Shown piece by piece: positions 22,653-33,646 of a DNA stretch of 64,000 bases. A model generated the notes under the pieces. It was not told the DNA's origin and did no database searches. It saw only the letters and a list, made by a program, of their open reading frames with translations. The DNA lies in assembly GCF_000143415.4 (NCBI RefSeq), contig NW_003314291.1, forward strand, positions 1,371,838 through 1,435,837. Direction: 5' to 3'. A program made the translations under genes and the position numbers. How positions within the stretch are numbered: position 1 is the first letter of the stretch; each line of letters starts with the position of its first letter. The DNA is from Selaginella moellendorffii. Its lineage: Eukaryota > Streptophyta > Lycopodiopsida > Selaginellales > Selaginellaceae.

Positions 22653-25600
22653 ACTCCACCACCCATAGACGAAGTTCGATGTCCTCATCGAACGGTGAAC
22701 CATTTTATAAAGTAACACCTGCATGTGTTACCATTTCCATCCTTGGCGCGTAGCCAATATTTGTCAATGGTGTGACATTGAAGGCTCACCATGCCTTCTC
22801 CATATTCGTCAACGGTTGGACATTGAAGGCTCACCATGCCTTTTGCATATCCTCTAAGGAGGGTAGTCTCTCCAACTTAGAGACTGATTGGACCACATAT
22901 AGTGGTTCTCTCCTTTTATTGGTTTAGTTTTCGCTAAACCTCTTAGAGACCCTTCTCTAAGTCAATCCCACTACTCCTTCTCGAGTAGTCTCAATTTCCA
23001 TCGATATAACCTTTGCACTTTGGAACTTTGAATTTTGACTTCTTGGAGTCAATTTCCTAGGTGTCTCCGACACCTTGCCTTGCACCTTTTGTGCAACTCC
23101 ACTTCCCATCCTAGGAAGTTCTCTACTCGAGGGCACCATCATCCTCTCTTCTATTTCGTGCCAAAGTTCCAGTTATCATACTTTGTGCTAGGGCTGTTCA
23201 TGGCCCTATCATTTGGCTACCTTACCGCTCCCTCCCTTGGAGCTTCCACTTTCGCCAAATCGGAGCATTTCGGAATCCCTCCTTGGAAACACACTTCCTT
23301 TCCCGCAACTTGTTAGCGTCCAACACATTAGTGTTCCTCGCCTAACTTTGTCACTTGGATTCCTTCCAAGGGATTCCACGGCCCTATCTTGGCCACTCAT
23401 CTTTTGCTCCTATCCATTGATTGTTGCACCAAGCAACATCGAATCTCTACCTCCCTTCTTGAGGTATTGTTTCGGTTCCATAGCAAAGACTCTTCTTTGC
23501 CAAGTCCGGAGGATGTTCACCCCTAGTACGTCTCTTTAGCATCTTCTGCTATGGGCTCTATCCACGGCCCAACTTCGTGACCCTCCCATGGGTCTTTTAT
23601 AGAGACTACTTTCCTCGGACTCACTATGCCATCGCACGGACATAGTTTATTTCCCTTAGGTGCTCTTCCCACTTGGTCATCACGACCAAGCCACACCACC
23701 TTAAATAGTTCAATTTCAACATTTTGAACCAGGAACTTCATTCCTTAGCCAACCAAGGACCTTGTCCTTATCTGGCCATAAGATCACCTAGTGATCTCAC
23801 CTTGGCACCTTAATAGAGTTGCTAAGAGGTACTTGGTCTTCTAGACCTCCAAGTTGTTGACTATAACCCCGGGGGCATCCCCCACACTTGGCGGTGCACC
23901 CAAGCCAGCCCTTACGGCCAAGGGTTCATAGCAACTGAGATTAGGTGTCCCCATCTCACTCACCACGACCTTGGTGCCACTTGCACCAAAACGTTCAAGT
24001 TAGATATACTGAGCTTTCACACTAAGTAATCTAACCGTGCATCACGACTCCGAGGCATCCCTCGCTTGGCGGTGTGCCCAAACCAGTCTCCCCACTGAGA
24101 GTCCATGACCACCGAAATATAAGTGTCCTCATATTCCAAACCATCACCACGCCCTAGTGATTTGGGACTCGAACCCAAGCACTAGAGGGTCGGGACTCAA
24201 ACCCAACCTCCGTATATGCATCTATGGACGGCATCACACAAGATGCCTGGCGTGACTCCCCACGCCGGTGCACCAACTTATTTTTAAAGCGCGCTACAGA
24301 TCACAGTTTAGGAACCTAGTTCCTCCACACTGCCAAGTCCTCTCACTTGACATGTCTGTGATCATGCATGGACTCCTCCATGCTCAGCCCCATGGCCCAC
24401 CCTTTTTGAAGTTATCACCTTCAACTAGGGTATTTGTTCCCCCGACGTGCCAATCTCGTTTGGCAAGTCCTCCGACCACTGTAACATGGTTCCTGCATAA
24501 GCGTGAAAGTCCTTGACCATCGACTTTCGTTCAAAGCCCTCTCTTTGAACACTCGGGAACTACTTCCCTAACCTTGATAGCCTTGCCTCATGGCAAGCTT
24601 CAAGACCACGCTTCTGCTGCGCCACTTTGATTTTGCGTGTTCCATGAACCATTTACACTTGGCCTTTCTAGGTACTAAGCTACCTAGAATCGTCTTTGGG
24701 AACCTTGAAGGAACTCTGTCCCTCAGCTTGCTAAGGCCTCCCTTTTTGCAAGCCTTCCAAATGCCACATAGTCTAACATGGACAATTCCATATTTTAGAC
24801 TCTCCATGGCATCACGGTTGCTAGCGGCAATACCCTCGAGCCCCCACTTGATTCTCCACTCCCAGCTGGCATAACTAACCTTGGTTATGCACTTTGATTC
24901 CTACGGTTCGGTTCTATCCCCTTACTTCTTGCTTTTTGGCTTCACACCTTTCCTTTGGTCATTCTCCTCCAGACCAGGAGGATAGCTTTGCACTTTCTAT
25001 CATGCTTTAGCAAGTATTCTTAGGGATGAACCTACCCAATAGCCTAGGGAGTGGTTCCTCAATCCGGGTATGCTCACCTTATAATCCCACACACTGGGAT
25101 TACATTATTGCTTATGGGCCTTTACATGCCCATCACTAGCCTTGCCAAAATTCCATTTTTGGCTTTGTCCAACTCGGGTAGACAGTCCTCTCCTGTCTCC
25201 GCAACCTTGGACATTTGGATAGCACCTTCTATCCATCATTCGCTAGGGATTTAGTCCCTTGGGCTTTATCCATTGCCCTCGCGACATCAAACACCACCTT
25301 CTGGTGTTCTAGAGTGTTCGGGTGTCCCAATGATGGCTTTCTTGACAATGAGTATTTCCTTTTATGACATTGACTTACTATATCGCAACACAAGCAACTT
25401 ATCCCCCGTAAGGGTATATCCAACTTCCCTATGCTATTAAGAAGTCTTGGGTAGCTACCTTCTACCCGTTTAACCAGTTATTTTGCACCTCTTGCTTAGT
25501 TGCCTCATAGTTGTCAAGTCCTACAACTCATTGCTTGGTGTTTTCACACCTCCATCATTATCTGGGTCACCACACTCCAACTGCATGCTCTGCAGCTTAG

Positions 25601-26752
25601 GCTATGCTATTCCCATTTCCATTGGGATTCCTTTGGCAAGGGGTTCTCATGAACCCACCAACATAGCCTCAAGGTATCACACCTTGGCACATTTGGTGTC
25701 TCCACACCATCGGCTCCACGAGCCTACCTCTATGACATTTCCCCTTCGTGTCTAAGTCTTTGCCAAGACCAACACTGCTCTTTCTCATGCCAACCATCCG
25801 TTAGCACTGCACCATAGAGGTCACACACAACTTTATGTCAAAGTTGTTTTCTTCTGGGAACACCTTTCCCATAACTTTAGCATGGCACATTTTGCCATCG
25901 ATGAGATACCCTCTGTTCTCATCCTTGGATCCTATGATCCCCCCCCATCCTTTGTGGGGTACAACACACCACAGTCCAAATGCTTCCATCAGTCCTTTTA
26001 GGACCATCCGTTGACTCTACTTGAGTCATCCAGCAGTTTTGGACTTGGTTAATCCACAGACCCGTAAGGTCCTACTTGTGAGGCACTAGCTCACTGGAAT
26101 ACACTTCTTGCATTCCTGTCCTACTCAAAAGGACTATTTTCACAAGTGTTACTCCGACACTTGATTTTGTTCTCTGGGGGCAACCTTTGCCCCTTAGGAC
26201 TACTTATCCATGTGATGAGAACACCAACTCATCCACTTAATACACCCCCAACTCCTTGGGTTGTTCCAGCATTTATTAGAGGTAGCCCCGGCTACCTTTT
26301 CAAGGACTTGAGTCCTCTTCCGTATTTGACCTCCCACGGTCATTACTTCTGGTCTCACATTCATGAGCACCAACCTCAACTATATGAGGAAAATCTTGTG
26401 ACTCCTTTATTGCTTTGGAGTCTTTATCTTTCCCGTGATCCCAACTGTAGTTGTTTACCACAACTACATTAGCCAGTTTGCTAAGTCAAACGCTTATCTG
26501 GATCACATCCTCAACTCTTTGAGGAAAACCATATACTGTTCCCAAGATCCCAAAGTCGTTCCATTATTGGCTCTTTTCTATCCACCACCTTGTCTACAAG
26601 TTCACACATGAACTGTAATGGAGAGCTATATCTTCCCAACCTGCTACTCCTCAAGGATAGACCCACTTTTTGGACCTTTCGTTGCCAACACCAGTGGTGA
26701 TATACTTGAGCACCAATAAAAGTCGGACTAAGGAACAGCTCCGATACCAAAT
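22653..26752. other. Non-coding internal domain of the LTR element
   Basis: 4.1 kb with no supported gene on either strand. It contains the polypurine tract at its left end and the tRNA-Met primer-binding site at its right end (element on the minus strand). Repeated motifs include acattgaaggctcaccatgcctt twice (about 22770 and 22825) and a gcatccc...cttggcggtg(c/t) segment twice (about 23876 and 24055). Base composition is more GC-rich than the surrounding AT-rich DNA. Confidence 0.75.
26738..26749 (-). other. Primer-binding site (initiator tRNA-Met type)
   Basis: Minus-strand TGGTATCGGAGC, three bases inside the right LTR. It matches the common plant LTR-element site TGGTATCAGAGC at 11 of 12 positions, which fixes the direction of the element. 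Confidence 0.85.
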
Positions 26753-28541
26753 TGTAAGGGACTAAATTTTCCATTCTACTTTAGTCACTTAACCACACCT
26801 CCGACCACTTGGAGGAGTCTCATTCACAACCTCCATAAGCCCAACTCAGGACTTGGGGCTTGCTAGCCCCGAGAATGGCATCCATGCCACTCAACCTTAG
26901 CACTTGGTCCAAGTGCTTCACGTGTCCGATCCCATGATCGACACCCCAAGGTACCACCGACATATCGGCCCGTTACGCTAAGGCCATGCCCATTTACCTT
27001 GGTCACACTGGTGGTCCAACACCACCTACATTCCAATCCCTTCTCTCAAAGACTGGGTCATCCATCCATGAGTGGTCATCCCAGATCCACTCCTTAACAT
27101 CCTTAGGATGCCTACAGACATGGGGAATAGCCTTCCCCAATATCTCCGTTCCGGTCCCCACCAGGTCCCTTTCTGTCCTTGGCTGTGTTTGCCAACACTG
27201 CCACTAGATCGAGGCCCACCGGCCCGACCACTAAGTCCCACTATCCTCTAGGACTTCCTCACTGTGTGACTGTGTCCTTGGTCACCACACCGGAGGGCTA
27301 CCCCTCTTCCTTTCCACAGTCTGGGACTTTGGGACACCATTTCGGAACACCGTGGCCTTACGCAAGCCTCATGGGTACTCTCCCCGCCTTTCGTCTTTAG
27401 GTGCTCTAGCCATGGGCTTAGAGCGAGGTTCCGTTGAGCCACACCAGGTATCCAAGTAGGTAGTGCCACCCACACTTGGACTGGGAGCATCGGCCAGTCG
27501 ATCTCCCGGGGGAACTAGAGCCGGCTCTTGAACACTTCACCAAGCTACCCCGCTTGTCGGTCTGTGTTCACTCTAGTCTTGGACTTCCCAATGGGCAGCT
27601 CATCACCCAACACTGGGTCCGGCCTTCCTGGGCCAAACTGGCCTTTCCTGGCCAAACTGGCTCCACTGCAGTCCTCCCCATTACTATACTTTTGGAGCTC
27701 ACCAAACCCCCAAGGGTCTGGGAGACGAACGCTTTGGGCTTTCACCCTCTCAGGCTCCGAACTCGGACTCGGACTCGGACTCGGACTCGGACTCGGACTC
27801 GGACTCGGACTCGGACTCGGACTCGGACTCGGACTCGGGCTCGGGCTCGGTCTCGGCCTCGGCCTCGGTCTCGGTCTCGGTCCCGATCTCGGTCTCGGTC
27901 TCGGTCTTGGTCTCGGTCTCGGTCCCGGTCTCGGTCTCGACTTCGGACTCCATCTCGGACTCCATCTCGGACTCCATCTCGGACTCCATCTCGGACTCCA
28001 TCTCGGGTCCATCTCGGACTCCATCTCGGTCTCCATTTCGGGTCCATCTCGGGTCCACCTCGGACTCCATCTCGGACTCCATCTCGGACTCCATCTCGGG
28101 TCCATTTCGGACTCCACTTCGGACTCCAACTCGGGTCCATCTCGGGTCCACCTCGGACTCCACTTCGGACTCCATCTCGGACTCCATCTCGGGTCCATCT
28201 CAGACTCCACTTCGGACTCCAACTCAGGTCCATCTCGGACTCCACTTCGGACTCCAACTCGGGTCCATCTCGGACTCCACTTCGGACTCCAACTCGGGTC
28301 CATCTTGGACACTCCCACGTGTCATGTGTTGGTCCTTTTGGGTCCCTTTTTGGAGCCTCGCCTTTTGCTCGCTTCATGCTCGTTCCTCGAGCACTTCGTT
28401 GGGAGTTCCACTCCCGCTCTTGACTTTTCAAGTCGGAGCTTTTGGTCCAAACGTGATACGCTCGTTTGGCTCTCGCTTCGGCCACTACCATGTGGTGCCC
28501 TTCCAGCTCCACTTTGGGGCCTAGGGATTTTGTGTCTCACA
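26753..28541 (-). repeat. Right LTR (5' LTR in element orientation), 1789 bp
   Basis: Partner of 20709-22652. It holds 12 perfect ggactc hexamers at 27765-27836 against 24 on the left, and has fewer copies of the downstream degenerate units. Outside the arrays the two LTRs differ at only scattered positions (for example cccttctctc against cccgtctctc near the start). Confidence 0.92.
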
Positions 28542-28546
28542 ACACC

Positions 28547-31500
28547 GCCTTAGCTTTTGCTAAGTTCCCTCACCAAAGTTCCCACCTATTGTACCAGCTT
28601 CTACCTGGTTCTACTTGGTTTCAACTACTTATTGCATGAGCAACAGAGTGTTGGTCATCCATCTACGGATTCCCAATCTCTCCCAATCCCCCTCTCTAAG
28701 TTAAATTGGACTTACATCTTGCTATTGGCCTCCTCAAAGGGAGCCATAGTAAACAAGGCCAATGGCAACTGAGTGACAGTAATTTATTTATACAATATCA
28801 TATAGCATCTCATTGACAAGTACTGCCTAAACTATTAAAAGCAAGCCCAAGTGTTTGAGGAGAAGGATGTTTAGGAACATAAGCCATTATTTTCTTTAAG
28901 TTCCTTCCTCACAAATATATATTGTGGTCCTTGTAATTGTAGTTGTTACAAATGCCTTAACTATAAACAATGACCCTTTAGTGATAGAGATATTCCTCTC
29001 AAAGCTAGTTGTGCAAAAACCAAACCAAAATGAGAATAATAGCATTATCAAGGAAGATGACTTTACAAATGAAGAAGAGAATATTCTTCGACTGCCAAAG
29101 AAAACTCTCTTGACACCACACAATAAACATCACTAAAGTCGAAAACCAAGATGATGGTGGGGATAAACCATACCAAGGATCTCTATTGAGATCCTTGTCA
29201 TCAAAGATAGTGGTACTATGCCATGCAATTGGTAAAAATCATCAATACAAATGAATTATACCTTCATTTTCTGTTTTCTGAGTGCAAATCAATTATTGTT
29301 AGTATATGATAGCAATAGTAGAAGCTTTGAAGATGATGGTGTGCCTCCAACCCTCCTTTTTAGAGGGAAGCAACTCCACTCCACTTACTCTTATATAACT
29401 TATTTGTAGTAGAATAAGTCAATTGGAAATCTTACCATTAAAAATTGCATTAATGTTTGTATGTAAACTACTGGAGCATCAACAATAATGGATAACACCA
29501 CCAAGGTGTTCAATGCCACTATTTACCTAAACACCCAAGATAGTGCCAATTTCATTATATTACATCATAAGAAAGTTGTTATCTTATAGGATGGTACTAT
29601 TGCACTTAAGCTGAGAGTATAGAGAGACACTAAAGTTCATTTGCAAGTTTAATAGCTAAAACATAAACTTTTCAGTTGTTTTCACATAAAGAGCACAAGT
29701 GATGAGGAGATGTTTTATGTTGTTGCTAGACACCTTAAGTTCCACTAGGCCAAAGGTGAAATATTTTTTCAACATATGCTTATTACCTAAACCATGCTTC
29801 ATTGGCAAGATTGGGAGAGTGTCTTCTTTAAGTTTAGCTTTTCAAAAGCACAATACAAAGTGTGTTTTGGGACAACACAATTTAGCAACTTTTTGCTAAA
29901 GGAGACACTAATATACTTCCTTCAATTATTAACTCTATAATAGCATGGTTCATTGAGAAGAGATGCATGTGCTTATGTTATAAAAATTGCCATTATTTTA
30001 TTGTTTTGTGCAGGGACTTATATAAGAATCAAACAGCTGTACAACAATTGAAACATCTATTTCACATTATTGAATACTCTATTATAAATTTTCCCACTTT
30101 TGCATTGAGAAGGCTATGTTTTAGCTATACAAATTTGTTTGCACATGGTGCAATTTGGTAAGACAAATGAGGGAACACCAATTATAAATCAATCCATTAT
30201 TTACCAAAATGTAAAATGGCTTTAAATAATTAAATTAACTATTTTCAATTCACCTTTAGTGCTAATCTTCATACTGAGTTATAAAGTGGTCTATACATAT
30301 AAAATTGGAGGAGCTTTGGTCTAGGAGAACACCATAATAGATGTGGGCGAACCACATATAAAAGTTATTAAGGTGGTTGATTGCTAGATTCTTCACACAT
30401 TCCATTACAAAGTAGTCTATGCATATGAGATTGAAAGAGCTTTGGTCTAAGACACCACAATAGATATAGTTGGGCCATATATAAATGCTATGTTCAGTCG
30501 ATTCTAGGATTGGCAAATTTAATTTTCACTTACTTTGTGTTACAAGTACACAAACTGTTTGTACTTAGAAAAGGAGCCAAGTATTGGCATTTTTGGATGT
30601 TTTACATTATAGGACATTAGTGTAAATTTTTAAGTTTAAGCTTTTTAACTTTAAGTATCCCAAAACTATTAATCGATTGGAAAAGAGGGTGCACTTTTGT
30701 TGACAAACCTTTTCCTTTTATATTTATATTCTTATGAATTATCTTTCGTTGGTTAGTTATTATTCTAAGCCTTCAAATACAATACACAAGTATCCTAAGG
30801 GTGTATAATTGCAATAATGGAAATTGCAGCTAAAGAGGTTTCAGATAAGAATGATTGATAACTTAGTTAAAGAGGACTATATAAGATAAACTTCAAGGCA
30901 TGCATACCACATATTTGGAATGCACTTAACTAAGATGTATCAAATCTAAAGTCGAAGGGTGATTAGCACAAGTTTATAGATTCCATATTAAAGAACTTAG
31001 CAACTACTAACTATAATATAGTTCTTGAGCCTAGACTTGCCAAACTTGGTGAAGATTATAAATAGGTTGTGGAGGTATGCATGGTTAGGGTGGTGTGGCA
31101 TTACCTATTCATGGAGTCAAACACAATAGGAAATTTACTCTGAGAAGGCTTCCAACATGTAATATATATGGAAGTTTGATAAAAGCTTTACAAGTATCTA
31201 GGTGGGTTTTCACTTATTAGCACAAATGCTTTGCTACAAACCTTTCAAGTAAGGACAATCATTCATTAATCTTTGATTGGGATTTTGGAGAGAACTTCTA
31301 CAATTGAATTAAAGACATCATTTGATATAACTATTTTCTCCTACATGCAATTGAACAATTGTATATTTTAAGCATTTTATCTGAATAATCCCAAAGAGTT
31401 ATCCAAGTTCTAATATTTCATGATTAATTCGTTGAGTTTTAATTAAGAGAGCCTATTTAGATCTAAGTTGAGACACTAGGTATATTGTATGCTCGATTTC

Positions 31501-32513
31501 CCAACTTCTCCACATGGATATAAAATGTTTTCTTCCCACTAATGTATTTGTTGATGGGGTGGACCAAACACAAGATCCACCAAGCTTTAGAATCTAGGTT
31601 ATTAAAGTACTATAATTTAGGCATTTTTTTTCTATGATAATATAAATAAATAACATATTGAAATTAATATAGTTGCTTGACATTTTGAAAAAGACTCTTT
31701 CCAATTCAACTTAATTCATCAGTGAAATATTTAAAATATTTTACAAATGCTGATTATAAACACTTGTAGCCCATGGTACCATTGCAGCTTCAAGGGTAAT
31801 CACTATAACTTTCAAAGTAACTAGAACCAAAATCACCTTTTAGGACCATAAACTTATTATCGCTTGCATCTCAAGCAATAATATGTCCCTTACTATTGTT
31901 TTCTTCAGTACGGTGTTTAATAATCTCCCTCCCCCCAAAGCACAACATTAAAAGAAGACTTGGGTTGGCTTGTTAGAAGGATTGTCAAACTATGGGAGGA
32001 GGAAGTATTATATAAAATCCTCAATTTTGTGCTTTGTTAGATTTATTATTTGCCATGCTAGGAGGAAACTCAAAAACCTTAATCATTGTAAATTGATAGT
32101 TTTGCCTCATGCTTACAAAATTTAAATATTGAAACTATTATGATTGGAAAAGTATTCAAAGTATCCACTACTGTTGCTCTTTTCACCTGAATGTTATTGC
32201 ATGCAATTGCAATTTCCATATTCTAAACATATTGCTTTTAAGAGAAGGTGTTAATGAAGACTAAAACTATGATCAAGAAGATGAGCATGAAGTGAGTGGT
32301 TAGACACCATTAATCTAGGACCAACAAAGGTGTCGCTAAATTTTATATACCATAAGCAAAATTTATGACAGTTTCTGGATCCATATGTGAGTAATTAGTA
32401 GATGTGAACAAATAAGATCCCAACTAAAACATTCATAACTCAAGTTTAGCATAATGGATTATCATTGAGAATCAAGTTAAAGTTACTTAACTATTACTAC
32501 TTACAAGTAGAAT
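28547..32513. other. AT-rich right arm of the inserted region, no supported gene
   Basis: Four kilobases of strongly AT-rich DNA with only short ORFs (66-85 codons) lacking recognisable domains. One local tandem repeat lies at 30270-30515. It is probably old transposon DNA, but I could not identify any retroelement motif here. Confidence 0.4.
30270..30515. repeat. Diverged tandem duplication, unit about 125 bp
   Basis: Two units share ttataaagtggtctatacatat / ttacaaagtagtctatgcatat, gagctttggtcta and caccaTAATAGAT/cacaaTAGATAT. The unit is kept in one minus-strand frame (84 codons), giving the repeated peptide core GVL(L)DQSS.N.ICID, but it has no recognised family. Confidence 0.55.
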
Positions 32514-33640
32514 AGGTACACATCATATATAAACCCTTAGAATGACCTGGACTTGACCTTGACCTGACTTGACTAGCCCGGACTTTGAACACGGCCGTGG
32601 CCTTAACGCATACGTCAACAGCGTATGAAGACCGTATGTGCAGACCAGACTATAACTTGCGTGGGAACGTGGAGTTCCTCAGGCCAAAAGTTTGGGCTTT
32701 TGCAAACTCGAGTGGAGTGAAGATAGATCGATCAATGGAGCTAAAAGCTGCAGTTTTGCCTGTTGTGCTTGTGCTTGGAATGATACTTCACGTTGCAATG
32801 GCTGCACAAGGAACCGCAACGTACTATGACTCTCCATACACACGTAAGTTGATCATTTTTGTGATTCCATCCATGCATGATCGCCAATTTTCTCTTTGCT
32901 TTGCAGCAAATGCCTGTGCAGATAACAACCTTCCGGCTGATCATATGTTTGCAGCGGGCAGTGCTGCGATTTACATGGGCGGCAGAGGCTGTGGAGACAT
33001 GTACACCGTCAAATGTGTTCGGCAGAACAACCAGGGGCCCTATGGTTGCACCAGCAATCCTGGTCCTTACACCATCAAGATTGTGGATTACTGCCCCGAG
33101 GGTTGCAATGGGACTTTTGATTTGCCTCACGAGCTGTTCCAGAAGATGGCCGATCCAAATGCCGGCAACATCATTGTGGAGTATCAGAAGATTTGACTTA
33201 TATAAATCCCACAAAGGATGGTGAGCAAGAGCGACAAAGCAAAGAAATAAGAATGTAATAAAACTTGGGAAGGGACAACCAGGTTCTAGAAAGCATTGTT
33301 TTTGTGCTTTGATTCGTGTTTATTTGTTGTTGTTGAGTTGCTCTTGTTGGTAAGTCCCGGGGACTTTTCAGTCCCATCCCAAAAGAGCACACAAAGATTT
33401 CTTGCAAGGAAAAAGAAGAAAACAAGGAGAATCACAAAAGAACAAGACCAGACCCAACGCAGTATCACACCTTTCTCTTTTCTAGTAGAGATGCCAAGTT
33501 TCTTTCAATACTGCAACATTCTAACAACCTTTTGGACCCAATCTCACAGGAATTTCGCAATCGCAGCGATGTCAGCACTAGGTGCGATTCAACGAAATTT
33601 CTTTCTGTTTTTGGCTTCTTAGGGTTTTGGAGAGGGGAGG
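32514..33640 (+). repeat. Right copy of the 1.1-kb direct repeat flanking the insert
   Basis: Matches 17901-19091: EG45 promoter half, EG45 gene, and GTPase 5' flank. The left edge lies in the hevein/EG45 intergenic region (aggtacacatc(a/g)tatataaaccc). Upstream of it is AT-rich DNA rather than the hevein gene. Confidence 0.85.
32735..33196 (+). CDS. EG45-like (plant natriuretic peptide/expansin-like DPBB) protein, copy 2
   Basis: Exons 32735-32843 and 32907-33196 give 132 aa with the same signal peptide and domain as copy 1. Differences include R for S in the GG(S/R)GCGDMY loop, V for I after DMYT, and S for N in GCT(N/S)NP. The 63-bp intron is a multiple of three and has no stop, so an unspliced transcript would still encode the full protein with 21 extra residues; in copy 1 the 64-bp intron would shift the frame. 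I chose the start MELKAAV because it gives the signal peptide and aligns with copy 1. An in-frame upstream extension (from 32585) is 5'-flank sequence shared with copy 1. The promoter half of the divergent hevein spacer is present, without the hevein gene. Confidence 0.92.
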   Translation: MELKAAVLPVVLVLGMILHVAMAAQGTATYYDSPYTRKLIIFVIPSMHDRQFSLCFAANACADNNLPADHMFAAGSAAIYMGGRGCGDMYTVKCVRQNNQGPYGCTSNPGPYTIKIVDYCPEGCNGTFDLPHELFQKMADPNAGNIIVEYQKI

Positions 33641-33646
33641 GATTGG

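Larger units (their letters stand above)
20709..28541 (-). mobile_element. Complete non-autonomous LTR retrotransposon (7.8 kb, minus orientation)
   Basis: Two near-identical LTRs (20709-22652 and 26753-28541) begin TGTAAG and end TCTCACA on the plus strand (TG...CA ends). The element is flanked by a perfect 5-bp duplication, ACACC, at 20704-20708 and 28542-28546. Its orientation follows from the primer-binding site next to the right LTR, read on the minus strand (TGGTATCGGAGC, 26749-26738, one mismatch to the plant initiator tRNA-Met end), and a purine tract beside the left LTR (22666-22653). The 4.1-kb internal region has no ORF above 110 codons and no gag, protease, RT or integrase motif that I can see, so it must rely on proteins from another element (LARD-like). 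The near-identical LTRs indicate a young insertion. Confidence 0.92.

Noticed and set aside
21432-22715. 427- and 383-codon ORFs (Ser-Asp or Thr-Arg repeats) and similar minus-strand ORFs, also at 27476-28553
   Set aside because: They arise from the six-base repeat in the LTR, which keeps all frames open. They are present in every frame, lack a normal composition and lie inside a non-coding LTR.
32585-32734. 50-residue N-terminal extension of EG45-2
   Set aside because: It would bury the signal peptide internally. The same DNA upstream of EG45-1 is out of frame or interrupted, showing it is promoter/5' UTR.
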